A stretch of 64,000 nt of DNA from Desulfosoma sp. (GCA_037481875.1 JBBFKY010000002.1:62001-126000), one strand, 5' to 3'; positions 9,260-18,679 are shown, numbered from the stretch's first letter. Program-made: numbers and translations. The notes: generated by a model from the letters alone, not told the origin.

Positions 9260-10540
9260 CTACCGCTGCAGGATTGAAGGCAGCCACATGGTGAGCGGCG
9301 ACCACAGGGAGATAAGCACCAGGTCAACCAAAAGGACCAAAAGAAAGGGGCCGATACGGGCGACGACTCTTTCCATACGGCATTGAGCAAGGGTACAGGA
9401 AACCACCAGACAAATCCCCAGGGGCGGCGTCAGCATACCGATGGCCAGGTTCACCACCACGATCGCTCCCAATTGCACGATGTCCAGGCCCAGCGTTGGT
9501 ATCAGGGGAAGAATTACGGGTACGAGCAGAATAAGGGAGGCGGTGGTTTCCACAAAGGTTCCCGCCAAAAGAAGAATGCCGTTCAAGATCATGAGAAGCG
9601 CCGTGGGGTGCATGGTCACGGAAAGGAGTCCTCGTGCCAGTCGAGCCGGAATGTCTTCAATGGCCATGAACCAGCTGAAGATGGAAGCCGTGGCGATGAT
9701 AAACAAAACAAGACTGGCCGTGACGGCCGATCGAATGAAGAGTTCCGGAAGGTCTTTCCAGCGAAGTTCTCGATGCACCCAAAGACCGACAAGCAGCGCG
9801 TAAAAAGTTGCCGCCGCCGCCGATTCCGTCGCGGTAAAAACACCGCTGAGAATGCCGCCCAGAATCACCACGGGCGCCCCCATAGCCCATTTGGCGTCCC
9901 ATATGGATGTCACCAATCGTCGCCAGGAAAACGCCACCACCGTGCTGTATCGGTTTTTCCAGGAAAGAATCGTGGAAACCAGGATAAGACTTACACCCAT
10001 GAGAATGCCGGGCAAGATACCTGCAGCAAAGAGCTTTCCAATGGAGGCTCCCGTGAGAAACCCAAAAATGATCATGGGAATACTCGGCGGAATCACCACA
10101 CCGATGGATCCGCCGGCTGCTTGGACTGCCGCCGCAAACCCTTTATCGTAGCCTCGACGAATCATGGACGGGATAAGAATCGTGCCTACCGCGGCCGTAT
10201 CGGCGGCGGCCGAACCTGAAATGCCGGCAAAAAACATGGCGGAAACGACGGCAACAGCGGCAAGACCTCCGGGAAGCCATCCCACGATGGATTCTGCAAG
10301 TTGCACCACCCGCCTCGAAATGCCTCCGGCTTCCATGAGCGCCCCGGCACACATGAAGAGTGGCACGGCCATGAGCGGAAAGGAGTCCACTCCCGCGTAG
10401 AGTCTTTGAATCACCATCATGAGAGGTAGATCACCGTGAAGCCATAGAGCGGTCAGGGAAGCCACGCCGATGGCCAAAGCTATGGGCATATTGGCCAAAA
10501 ACAAAAGCATGAGAGTCACAAAGAGCACCATCGGTAACAT
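9260..10540 (-). CDS. dctM: TRAP transporter large permease (DctM family)
   Basis: Twelve-helix integral membrane subunit of a tripartite ATP-independent periplasmic (TRAP) transporter, which imports organic acids or related anions on a sodium gradient. The 426-residue length is normal. Typical segments include LLFLANMPIALAIGVASL at the N-terminus, GISGSAAADTAAVGTILIPSM with the conserved Gly/Ser/Ala loop, AAGGSIGVVIPPSIPMIIFG, and LAIGMLTPPLGICLVVSC near the C-terminus. The start at 10540 has GGAG seven bases upstream; a longer reading would begin inside a repeat array and was rejected. It is the last gene of the cluster with dctQ and dctP, but 245 bases of palindromic repeats separate it from dctQ, so its expression may differ from theirs. 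Confidence 0.95.
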   Translation of the reverse strand: MLPMVLFVTLMLLFLANMPIALAIGVASLTALWLHGDLPLMMVIQRLYAGVDSFPLMAVPLFMCAGALMEAGGISRRVVQLAESIVGWLPGGLAAVAVVSAMFFAGISGSAAADTAAVGTILIPSMIRRGYDKGFAAAVQAAGGSIGVVIPPSIPMIIFGFLTGASIGKLFAAGILPGILMGVSLILVSTILSWKNRYSTVVAFSWRRLVTSIWDAKWAMGAPVVILGGILSGVFTATESAAAATFYALLVGLWVHRELRWKDLPELFIRSAVTASLVLFIIATASIFSWFMAIEDIPARLARGLLSVTMHPTALLMILNGILLLAGTFVETTASLILLVPVILPLIPTLGLDIVQLGAIVVVNLAIGMLTPPLGICLVVSCTLAQCRMERVVARIGPFLLVLLVDLVLISLWSPLTMWLPSILQR

Positions 10541-10572
10541 GGTTTGGCTCCAGATAGGGATGATGGATTCAT

Positions 10573-10782
10573 GGGCGAACACATGGGTCCGCTCCTACAA
10601 AAGATCGGCGGGCGAATCCATGTGGCCGCGCAAACAGATGGTTGGCGGGTGGACAAGTCGGTCCGCGCCAACAGGAGATTGGTTTTGGGGCGGACAAATA
10701 GGTCCGCCCCCACGGTTGGTTGGCGAATCCATGGGGCCGCCACAACGAATGGTTGGTGGACGGACACATCCGGCCGCCGCTA
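10573..10782. repeat. Six-unit palindromic REP-like array inside the TRAP operon
   Basis: Six related units with a spacing of 33-41 bases have cores near 10578, 10614, 10651, 10692, 10725 and 10762. The cleanest is at 10687-10710, where GGGGCGGAC and GTCCGCCCC pair perfectly around AAATAG. Linkers are also alike, containing variants of GATGGTTGG. The array fills the gap between dctQ and dctM. Transcribed, it would form consecutive GC-rich hairpins that may stabilise or attenuate the messenger. Confidence 0.8.
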
Positions 10783-10785
10783 GGG

Positions 10786-11253
10786 TTATTTTTTATGTTC
10801 CAAACCTAGGCTGGCGGTATGCACAAGAAAAATCAGGCCGCTTAAGGGGATCACCGTATAAGGGAGGCCCATGGGAAGGCCCAAAGCGGGCGTTCTCTGG
10901 CTGGCGATGAAGCGTATAAATTGGCACCCGAAAACGATAAGGACCAAGAAAAACAGGCTCGACACGACAAGCAGCAGGCGTTCCAACACCCCTTGGGACT
11001 TAGGGGCAAGACGCCGCACCATGACATCGATCCCCACATGAGCTTTTCTTCGATAGGCAGCGGTCGCTCCCAGAAAGGTGATCCATACCAGCAGAATTCT
11101 TCCCAATTCCTCTGACCAAAACAATGAATGGTTCAGCACGTACCGGAAAAATACCTGAAGACCGGTGACCAGGGCCATAAGCATGGCCAGCACACCGATG
11201 GTAACTTCCACTCCCCGGTTGAGTCCGAAGCTCAAGCGATGCAGCCACCCCAT
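10786..11253 (-). CDS. dctQ: TRAP transporter small permease (DctQ family)
   Basis: A 155-residue protein with four predicted membrane helices. Visible are VTIGVLAMLMALVTGLQVFF and FWSEELGRILLVWITFLGAT; the SEELxR motif followed by FLGA is diagnostic of DctQ. It then has AYRRKAHVGIDVMVRRL and a final segment ending near HTASLGLEHKK. It forms the membrane complex with DctM. The gene starts 15 bases after the stop of dctP, consistent with one transcript, but is separated from dctM by the repeat array at 10573-10782. Confidence 0.93.
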   Translation of the reverse strand: MGWLHRLSFGLNRGVEVTIGVLAMLMALVTGLQVFFRYVLNHSLFWSEELGRILLVWITFLGATAAYRRKAHVGIDVMVRRLAPKSQGVLERLLLVVSSLFFLVLIVFGCQFIRFIASQRTPALGLPMGLPYTVIPLSGLIFLVHTASLGLEHKK

Positions 11254-11268
11254 GGCCCTTGAAACCCC

Positions 11269-12267
11269 CTATTTTCCGCGCACCTCGGCAACCGCATCCA
11301 GAAAAACCTGCAGCATGTTCTGAACCTTGGGATCCTTGTAGATCTCTAGATCCTTAAGCACCGATGCCTTGGCTCGAAACGATTCCAAATCGGGGGATTC
11401 GTCCACCACCATGCCTGCGGCTTTGACTTTGGCCAGGAAGTCTGCTTCGTTGTCTCGATTCCATTGCCTCTGATAAGCCGCCGCCTCCTTCATGGTCTGA
11501 ACGATCATCTCCTGGTCCTTAGGGGAAAGACCGTTAAACCATTCCAAATTGGCCACATCGATGTGGGCCGAATAAACGTGCCCTGTGAGGCTCATGTATT
11601 TTTGCACTTCGAAGATCTTGTAATTCCATATAACCCAGAGAGGGTTTTCCTGGGCGTCTATGGTTCCTTGCTGAAGCTCCGTGTAAATGGGCCACCCCAT
11701 GGGGGTGGGGTTGGCCCCAAGAACTCGCCACAGCTCCTTGTGCAGGATGGATTCCATCACACGAATCTTAAGACCCTTGACATCATCCACTCGATGGACG
11801 GGTCGTACGTTGTTGGTAAGATGCCGAAAACCGTTTTCAGAAAAAGCGATTCCTTTGAAACGGGCTCTTTCCAGAGCCTTCAGGAGAGCCTGGCCGGCGG
11901 GACCGTCCAGAACCAGGTCGGCTTCCCGGCTGTTGGCAAAAAGAAACGGATAATCGATCACTCGCGCCTCAGGCACAAAGACATCAAAAGGGCCGGAAGT
12001 GATAACGCCCATCTGAACGGAATTCATTTGAATCTGCTGCAAGATTTCCGTTTCCGTACCCAAGGAGGCGCTGTGAAAAATCTTGACTTCGAAATCGGAC
12101 CGAGACTCCAGGAGCTCTTTGAATTTTTCTGCGCATACATTCTGAGCCGACCCAGGTTTGGTGACTACGCCCAGCTTGATCACACCGCCCGCCCAAACTT
12201 GGCAAACGGCTGTTAAACAAAATACCGCCACAAAGAACGCCGTCACACCTGCCCTCTTTCCCATCAT
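11269..12267 (-). CDS. dctP: TRAP transporter solute-binding protein (DctP family)
   Basis: Periplasmic receptor of the TRAP system, 332 residues. A cleavable signal peptide (AFFVAVFCLTAVCQVWAGG) precedes the mature protein. Family features include KFKELLESRSDFEVKIFHSA near the N-terminus, LGTETEILQQIQMNSVQMGV, and GLKIRVMESILHKELWRVLG, whose conserved Arg in this position normally salt-bridges the carboxylate of the ligand. The ATG has AAGGAGG seven bases upstream. The ligand is probably an organic or sugar acid anion; sequence alone does not define it. The gene sits between the isomerase-like gene and dctQ in a five-gene minus-strand cluster. Confidence 0.94.
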   Translation of the reverse strand: MMGKRAGVTAFFVAVFCLTAVCQVWAGGVIKLGVVTKPGSAQNVCAEKFKELLESRSDFEVKIFHSASLGTETEILQQIQMNSVQMGVITSGPFDVFVPEARVIDYPFLFANSREADLVLDGPAGQALLKALERARFKGIAFSENGFRHLTNNVRPVHRVDDVKGLKIRVMESILHKELWRVLGANPTPMGWPIYTELQQGTIDAQENPLWVIWNYKIFEVQKYMSLTGHVYSAHIDVANLEWFNGLSPKDQEMIVQTMKEAAAYQRQWNRDNEADFLAKVKAAGMVVDESPDLESFRAKASVLKDLEIYKDPKVQNMLQVFLDAVAEVRGK

Positions 12268-12298
12268 GGTGCACCTCCTTGTGCCGAAGCGTTAAGCG

Positions 12299-13147
12299 TT
12301 AAGAACCTTGATCAAAGGCATAGCCGTTTCGCATGAGATAATCTCGGCTTGCCGTCACCACTTCTTCCGGGGACCGATCCTCGCAGCGCACGGAAATGAT
12401 CACGTCCCCTTGATATTGGCATTCTTCAAGACATCTCAGAAAAGGCAGCAAGGGAAACTGGCCTTCGCCGAGCTGCACATGGCGATGGGCATCCGGACAC
12501 TGCATATCCGAAAGGCGCACAAAGGCCACAAAGTTTTTAAGCTTTTGAAAGGTCTCGCAGGGATCTTCTCCGACCACCAGAGCATGCACAGGATCATAAT
12601 CCACAGCCAATGCCAACGGCTCTCCAACCTCGTCCATGAGTTCCAGAACCTGATCGGCCGTGCGAATGAGTTGATCCGGGTCAGGCTGAACGCACAAACG
12701 CACGTTGAGCTTTTTAGCCAAGGGGGTGACTCGATGCATGTTGGCCACAAAAAGGCGCCAGGCTTCCATTTTATTCATGGATTCCGGTATGGGCCCGCCC
12801 CCGTTGGTGGATACCGTACCGACACCTAAAGCGGCCGCCACTCGCAAACAATCCAAGGTGTAACGAATGCGCAATTCTCGTTCCTTCCAGTCTTCCTCAA
12901 GCCAACCTGGATGGGCTCCATCCCCTAGGGCGGTTACTCGAGAAGCGTTGAGGTTGACCAGCTTGACGTTTTTCTCCGCCAAGCATTGTTGCAGCGCCGA
13001 CATTTGGGCCGCTCCGAAATCCTCGGGAAACAGTTGCGGTCGGTCGGCCAAAAGCTCCACCCGACGAAAACCCGCTTTGGCTATTGCATCTACGGATTCT
13101 TTAAGGTTTTTCAATCGAAAGGAAAGCGTACTGTAGGCAAATTTCAT
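12299..13147 (-). CDS. Sugar phosphate isomerase/epimerase-like TIM-barrel protein
   Basis: A 282-residue protein of the AP-endonuclease-2/xylose-isomerase-like TIM-barrel superfamily. It opens with MKFAYSTLSFRLKNLKESV, followed by GFRRVELLADRPQLFPEDFG, LGVGTVSTNGGGPIPES, LNVRLCVQPDPDQLIRTADQ, LALAVDYDPVHALVVGEDP and VRLSDMQCPDAHRHVQLGEG. The acidic and His residues on successive strands that would bind a divalent metal are present. The ATG at 13147 has GAGGAT just upstream, better than the start six codons earlier. Clustered with a TRAP transporter, it may isomerise or epimerise the imported compound, but the superfamily is diverse and the reaction is unknown. Confidence 0.85.
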   Translation of the reverse strand: MKFAYSTLSFRLKNLKESVDAIAKAGFRRVELLADRPQLFPEDFGAAQMSALQQCLAEKNVKLVNLNASRVTALGDGAHPGWLEEDWKERELRIRYTLDCLRVAAALGVGTVSTNGGGPIPESMNKMEAWRLFVANMHRVTPLAKKLNVRLCVQPDPDQLIRTADQVLELMDEVGEPLALAVDYDPVHALVVGEDPCETFQKLKNFVAFVRLSDMQCPDAHRHVQLGEGQFPLLPFLRCLEECQYQGDVIISVRCEDRSPEEVVTASRDYLMRNGYAFDQGS

Positions 13148-13209
13148 GGTTATCCTCGCCCTCATCTGATTCTAAAGAGCTTTGTCCCATGGATTTTTCC
13201 ATTAAGTGC

Positions 13210-15264
13210 TCAGGTCGTGGACATGACAGCACGCCAATCCAGAACCGCACACCCCACTTCATGAACACGTACGGGATTTAAGTCTAACTCACGGACTCGA
13301 GGAAAATCATACAGAAACCAAGACACACGTACCAGCACATCCACGAGAGCATTTTCATCCAGAGGTTTTTGGCCTCGCACCCCATCGAGGAGCGCCGCTC
13401 CACGACATTGACGCACCAAAGCCCGCGCATAGGCTTTGGTCAAAGGACCGATGCCCAGCGCCGTTTCCTTGAGCACTTCCACATAAATGCCGCCGAGCCC
13501 CACCAGAATCACGGGACCAAAATGTTCATCCTGGCGGCCTCCAACGATCCATTCCATCCCAGGTTCGGCCGTTTTTTGCACCATCACGTGAGCGCCGAAA
13601 CGGGCAAGATGGGCGTAGGCATCACGAACGTCGGCTTCATCCTTCAGGTGCAAACGCACGGCACCCACGTCGGTCTTATGCACCACGTTCAAAGACGCCG
13701 TTTTCATGACGACGGGAAAACCCAATCGAGTCGCCTCCTTCACGGCTTTATCGGCGCTGTCCGCCATGGCCCAAGGCACCGTAGGTATGCCGTAACAGGC
13801 TAGAGCCGACGCTAAGAGGTCGGGAGCCATGAGGCCGTCGGCGCCGGAGTTCAAAAGACGCTGAGCGCTTTCCATGTCGATGTCTGTGGGTCGTTGCGTT
13901 GAAAAGACCTCCTGGGAGCGGACGGAAAAATCTCGGTTCCAGGCCAAAGCCCGCACGGCATCTCTAGGATCGGTAAAAATAGGATACCCGGCCGTTTTAC
14001 GGTTGTGTTCCAGTTCCTTATGCATGGTAAAAACGCACACGGCAATGGGTTTCCCCGTGTCGCGCATCAGGCGCCCCAGGCTGGCCACAAGCCGACGGGA
14101 TCCTTCCGCATCAAAGATACCTTGGTAATTGTGAATGAAAAGAAGGCCGTCGATATCGGAACGATTTAAAGTCTCCAGGGCAAGCTTTTCATAAAGCTCT
14201 AGCTCAAATACATCTCCCAAGTCCATGGGGTTGTGGAATTGAATAACGCCAGCCCGCGCATGACTTTCAGCCATTTTCACAAGGTCGTCAGGAAACGGCG
14301 GCAGTTCAAAACCGAACTCGTCCGCCGCGTCGGCCGCCATGACCGCATGCCCCCCGGAACGGGAAATCACCGCCAATCTTCGCCCACGCATCTTGGGTAA
14401 CAAAAAGCCCTTGATGGCCGTCAGACCTTCGTTTTGATCGGCTACACGAAGAATACCGCATTGACGAAAGGCGGCATCGGTTACGGCATCATCTGTGGAA
14501 AGAGATGCGGAATGAGATCGTGCAATGACGGCTCCGGCACCTCCGCGGTTGGATTTATGGATGACAATAGGCTTGCCGGCCCGTGCCGCAATTTCCATGA
14601 GTTCCCTGCCCTGGGCAATGCCTTCAAGATAGCCGAAGATGACATCGGTGTGCGGGTCCTTTGTGTAATACCTAATGAGATCGTTTTCGTTGACATCCAG
14701 CTTGTTGCCGATGCTCGCAAACTTGGAAAAACCAATGCCTTCTGCGGCGCAGTGGTTGATCATGGTGGCTCCCACACCGCCGCTTTGCGAAAGGATAGAC
14801 ACACGCCCCAAAGGCGCTTCCGCCCTCATGGGCATAAAAGGCACCGCCAACCCGGTCTGTCGATGAATGATACCGATGCAGTTCGGCCCGATCATCCGCA
14901 TGCCGTAGCGTGAAAGAGCCTCCCGAATCTCTTTTTCCAGATCCAGCCGATCCTCCCCCAGCTCGCGAAACCCTGCAGATTCCACGATGATTCTTGAAAT
15001 ACCTTTTTCCCCACATTGACGCACCACTTCCGGAACCGCTCGAGCAGGCACCAGGACGGCGGCCAAATCGACAGGTTCCGGAAGTTCCGCCACCGACCGA
15101 TAAATCTTGTGGCCCGCAAAAACACCGCCTTTGGGGCCTACCAGATAAATGAGTCCCTGGTATTGAAATTCCAAGAGATTGAAAACAATGGCACGCCCTA
15201 AATTCGTCGGTGAACTGGATACTCCGATGACGGCGACACTCCTTGCATTGAAAAACCTCTCCAT
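13210..15264 (-). CDS. ADP-forming acyl-CoA synthetase (fused alpha-beta)
   Basis: A 684-residue NDP-forming acetate/acyl-CoA ligase: acyl-CoA + ADP + phosphate = acid + CoA + ATP, reversible. The N-terminal CoA-binding Rossmann domain opens with RSVAVIGVSSSPTNLGRA and contains MIGPNCIGI. The succinyl-CoA-ligase-like domain contains ILSQSGGVG and the phospho-His loop ARSHSASLSTDD (His251). A C-terminal ATP-grasp domain includes GFPVVMKTASLNVVHKTDVG and ends with RELDLNPVRV. Two ATGs lie near AGGAGG; the one at 15264 has proper spacing and was chosen over 15270. It heads the TRAP/isomerase cluster and could either activate the imported acid or recover ATP from its CoA ester. Confidence 0.93.
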   Translation of the reverse strand: MERFFNARSVAVIGVSSSPTNLGRAIVFNLLEFQYQGLIYLVGPKGGVFAGHKIYRSVAELPEPVDLAAVLVPARAVPEVVRQCGEKGISRIIVESAGFRELGEDRLDLEKEIREALSRYGMRMIGPNCIGIIHRQTGLAVPFMPMRAEAPLGRVSILSQSGGVGATMINHCAAEGIGFSKFASIGNKLDVNENDLIRYYTKDPHTDVIFGYLEGIAQGRELMEIAARAGKPIVIHKSNRGGAGAVIARSHSASLSTDDAVTDAAFRQCGILRVADQNEGLTAIKGFLLPKMRGRRLAVISRSGGHAVMAADAADEFGFELPPFPDDLVKMAESHARAGVIQFHNPMDLGDVFELELYEKLALETLNRSDIDGLLFIHNYQGIFDAEGSRRLVASLGRLMRDTGKPIAVCVFTMHKELEHNRKTAGYPIFTDPRDAVRALAWNRDFSVRSQEVFSTQRPTDIDMESAQRLLNSGADGLMAPDLLASALACYGIPTVPWAMADSADKAVKEATRLGFPVVMKTASLNVVHKTDVGAVRLHLKDEADVRDAYAHLARFGAHVMVQKTAEPGMEWIVGGRQDEHFGPVILVGLGGIYVEVLKETALGIGPLTKAYARALVRQCRGAALLDGVRGQKPLDENALVDVLVRVSWFLYDFPRVRELDLNPVRVHEVGCAVLDWRAVMSTT

Positions 15265-15270
15265 GCACAT

Positions 15271-15576
15271 CCCTCCTCACGTAGAACCATCCCCACTGCA
15301 GCTTTCATCCACCTGTGCCCCTCCTCGAGGTCTTCGAGCCGTCAGCCCATTCCACGATAGGCCTTCACCATGCCACAATGAATCGCAATCGAAAAGCCCT
15401 TCCCTCCGCCATCGGTCGTCTTGAAAGCATTCTTTGAAAGGAGTTCGTCCTTTCTGGGGGGTTGACCAGCGGTAAAGAAATTGGTTCCGAGGGATGGTTC
15501 CACGGTGTTTATCCGAAGTTTGTCAGTATTGTGTGTAAAATATGAATTCTACTGGAATGTTCTTTCGCATTCTCCA
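15271..15576. other. Intergenic region between decayed transposase and acyl-CoA synthetase
   Basis: No gene is visible. The right-hand half may contain the outer end of the decayed insertion sequence, and the left-hand part should hold the promoter of the minus-strand cluster, but I could identify neither terminal inverted repeats nor a clear promoter. Confidence 0.4.
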
Positions 15577-17400
15577 TTACAAATTTTTCACTTGATAGTG
15601 GTTAGCCTTTGCCATGGCCGATCCGTCAGTCCGAGAGCCTTGTCCATGGCCAGGTGAAGCGCTTCCGGCTCCAAAGTGTGGTCTATGGATAACCTGACCC
15701 CTATCGTTAACCATGCTGGTGGTCACGCGGACCTGGCCACTCAGATGCGTTTGCATGGTGGTCAGGTGGTGGCGAATCCCACGTTCGTGCGGTTTCCTCT
15801 GGATGACCCACAGAAGAAGGTAGGCGAGGACGGTGACGAAAAGGTGCCCTTGGATCCGGCGTGACACACGATGATAGACCGACCGTAGTGAAAGGTCGTG
15901 CTTGAGGCTGCGAAAAGATACCTCCACCTGGGTCAGCATGTTGAAGAGATCGCAATGCTCCTTGCCCGAAAGATCCGTTCGTGAAGATAGAATTCGGTAA
16001 CGACGGGAAAATCTCTTCCGGAGCCCTTGCTCACCCTTGAGTTCCCGAGAAAGCCTTGCCACCTTGGCGTCTTTTTCTTCAACGTCGATCTCGTAGCATC
16101 GAGCGTCAAGGCCATACGCGATGCGTTCCAAAACCTTCTCGTATCACTTGATTCCTCTTTTTTTTGGGGAGGAATAGGCCAATCTTTGAAGATCCTGCTC
16201 AAAACCCATCTGGAATCTACTCTCAATGGACTCTTTCTCGTGTTCTCTGCCCATGCTCCAGCAAAACAAAAGAGCCTCGAAAGAATCACCGCTTCTGAGC
16301 GCCTTGACGACGCCCGAGGGACCATCGTGAATAACGTGTGGATCACCTTTCGGAACCTCTTGACCTCGCCGTCGGTCCACGCACACGTAGTCCAACCCTT
16401 TATCGCGAAGGAAGCCCAGATTCGCCTTCGGGGCTATGCCCGCGTCAAGGACCACCGTAGGCTTCTGGTCGGGCAGGCACAGCTGCCGTAGACGATGAAG
16501 CAACATCTCATTCACTATGGCCTTCAAAGTGCCCGGTCCCGAGATATTTTCAGGAAAGACTTCATACATCTTGGGAAATCCGTCCTCATTCAATACGATT
16601 TCCAAGGCGGCAAGAGGTCGGTCCGAGCGCTTTTCTTTGGAGCCACCTCGCCGGGCCTCTTCCGCTCAGGGGTTGCCTTCACAGGACGTATGGGTCAGAT
16701 GACAAAGGACGAGCTTTTCTTTCAGCCCGAAAAGACTTGTTTCCTGTTCCACCGAAAACGCTTCAATGGTCTTCTTTTGGGGGACCAGCCGATGGCAGGG
16801 GTGATACAAATTGGAAACAGAGACGTGATTTGCATGGATATCCATCACCTCCTGGAGGGCGCTTCTTTGGTGAAACCACTCGGTGGGTTTCCCGCTTGCT
16901 TGCGGGATGGATGAGCTTTCCAAGGATCAAAACCTTGGCCCGAGCAATGTCAGTCTCTCTGAAGCCGGATGTCCTAAAGGTCTCTGTCATCTCAAGCTGT
17001 TTGTAAGCCCAGGCTCCTACAGGTTTAGCTCCCACGGTCCGAACATTCTCGCATTTGAGCGAGTCAAGCGGCAGCGTCTGCCATGTACCTTCCCGGTCAC
17101 AGCTCTGAGGTTGACCTGTTTCGAAACGTTGCGTACGCAAAAGCGAGGCGAAATGAAGCGCCAACCGCTCAATCTCCTGATCGGCGGGAAAGCCTCATTG
17201 CCCGCCGAGAATTTCTTCAATGGGCTTTGCCAATATTTTAAGGTTCTTAGGCTCCAGATCCAGCTTTCCTAAATTGAGTAGAGTTCTCTGCGTGGGACCC
17301 CTGGGAGTTTTGTAGGACTCAACCTGCTGGTGAAAGAAGTAGATGGTTCTCGTTTTGGAATCCTTTTTTCTGACTCTAGGAATGAACCGAGCAAAAGGAG
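15577..17400 (-). pseudogene. Decayed IS1634-family transposase
   Basis: Remnant of an IS4/IS1634-type DDE transposase reading leftward. It begins near FIPRVRKKDSKTRTIYFF and includes LLNLGKLDLEPKN, EGNPxAEEARRGGSKEKRSD, VVLDAGIAPKANLGFLRDKG, YEKVLERIAYGLDARCYEID and VEVSFRSLKHDLSLRSVYHR, in family order. Damage: three in-frame TGA stops (17195-17197, 16666-16668, 16144-16146), one frame change near 16900, no evident start codon, and the first catalytic Asp apparently replaced by His (HLTHTSCEG where the family has DLTxTYFEG). The second Asp (LDAG) and Glu (QVEVSF) remain. It cannot encode an active enzyme. Element ends were not resolved. Confidence 0.85.
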
Positions 17401-17707
17401 ATTAGCATGGGACATAGGGAGAGGTCAGCATTTGACTACATGATTCTACCACCGCATTCAATTCTCGGTGATCCTGCAAACTATTTTCATGTGGTTCGAT
17501 GAACAAAATCGACAAATGGACGTATTCTGCGACACATATGTGACAGACTTGAGTGAAGTCATTCGGACGAATTCATGAGGACGTCCCGAGGTGCCGGTCA
17601 ATCTGACGATTATACAAAGAGGTCCCGTTGACAGAGATGTTTTGGTTGTGCGAAACTTTTAAAAACTTTTTCTTTCCACCGCTTACCTTGCGTTGAGGAG
17701 GGAAGCC
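17401..17707. other. AT-richer intergenic region upstream of a secreted-protein gene
   Basis: Visibly AT-richer than its surroundings and without a gene. It includes the flank of the decayed transposase and the upstream region of the secreted-protein gene. A TTGACA hexamer near 17630 lacks a convincing partner, so no promoter is claimed. Confidence 0.4.
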
Positions 17708-18679
17708 ATGTCTCGGAATTGCAGACTATTAGCCATGATAGGCGCTCTGGTGATGGCCCTGTGGTTGAAGGCGCAGGCTCAAGGAATGCCTCTGCCTCAG
17801 GGACAGCAAGGATTTTCTTATGTACCTACGGCCAATCCCATAGTGGCCGCCGATCCGGCGGTCGCTCGTCCCATTGGTGTCGGCCCTGTCGCCGAAGGAG
17901 GCCCTACCGTTCGATTGCGAATCAGCCTTGCCGCTTTTGGCGGGCCCGTGGACCTGTACGTTGGGATTATCGCGCCGGCCTTGGACCCTTTTCACCTCTA
18001 CCTCGTGAATCCCGACGGACAGCTGCTGGTTTTTGAAACAGAACTGGTCGCCTGGAAAAGGTCCGTGAAGCAACCGGTGGACGCCTTCTTGTTCGGGGAT
18101 ATTCCGGTTTCAGCCTTGCCTCCCGGACAGTATCACTGTTACCTGATGGCGACTCCCACGGGTGATTCGACACGATACTATCTGTGGCACACATACTTCG
18201 TGGTTCGGGACAGTGTGGGCGGATGCGGGGTCTACAACGGAAGGCGGTCTTTTACCATGACTTACGATCACTTGTACACTGCTGATTTCGAAGGATTTCA
18301 TCAAGAGCTTCGTTGGGAAGGTGTGGTTCCTTTTGTCCTAAGGGAGGATAATACCATCTCCGGTGAAGGAACTGTAACCAACAGCACTGTGTTTTACGCT
18401 CATGATGTGTACTGCTGGGGATCGACACATGCACATGTGAAACTAAGTGGACATCTTTATTTTGACGAAAATTGTCAGGCGATGCTTAGAATAGATTTTG
18501 ATGAAGAAATTGACTCCGTGCCGTTAATCTGTAGTCCTGGGGGTGGGGGCATCCTGCCTGGTGGCCGTAACAACTATACTTTATATTTCCCTGTAAGAGA
18601 CGGGGCGACGGTTTCCGGCCCACCAATGGGTCCTGGTCTTACCGGGAGCAGCAATTATATCCTTCACATCGTTCCTTAG
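17708..18679 (+). CDS. Secreted protein of unknown function
   Basis: A 323-residue protein I do not recognise. The ATG at 17708 follows a strong GAGGAGGG site. An N-terminal signal peptide (LLAMIGALVMALWLKAQAQG) indicates export. The central region (LYVGIIAPALDPFHLYLVNP, then ALPPGQYHCYLMATPTGD) looks like a beta-sandwich module similar to those in bacterial surface or lectin-like proteins. The C-terminal half is rich in aromatic and beta-prone residues with several cysteines that could form disulphides, and ends HIVP without an anchor. It lies alone between a decayed transposase and fabD, in locally AT-richer DNA, which suggests acquired accessory content. No function is assigned. Confidence 0.75.
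   Translation: MSRNCRLLAMIGALVMALWLKAQAQGMPLPQGQQGFSYVPTANPIVAADPAVARPIGVGPVAEGGPTVRLRISLAAFGGPVDLYVGIIAPALDPFHLYLVNPDGQLLVFETELVAWKRSVKQPVDAFLFGDIPVSALPPGQYHCYLMATPTGDSTRYYLWHTYFVVRDSVGGCGVYNGRRSFTMTYDHLYTADFEGFHQELRWEGVVPFVLREDNTISGEGTVTNSTVFYAHDVYCWGSTHAHVKLSGHLYFDENCQAMLRIDFDEEIDSVPLICSPGGGGILPGGRNNYTLYFPVRDGATVSGPPMGPGLTGSSNYILHIVP

Noticed and set aside
10573-10782. Possible CRISPR array (regular 33-41 base spacing).
   Set aside because: Units are degenerate palindromes with similar, not unique, linkers, and no cas genes are present. A REP-like array fits better.
16144-16668. Selenocysteine recoding of the TGA codons in the transposase relic.
   Set aside because: A frameshift, lost start and lost catalytic Asp show the gene is dead; CGA-to-TGA mutation explains the stops.
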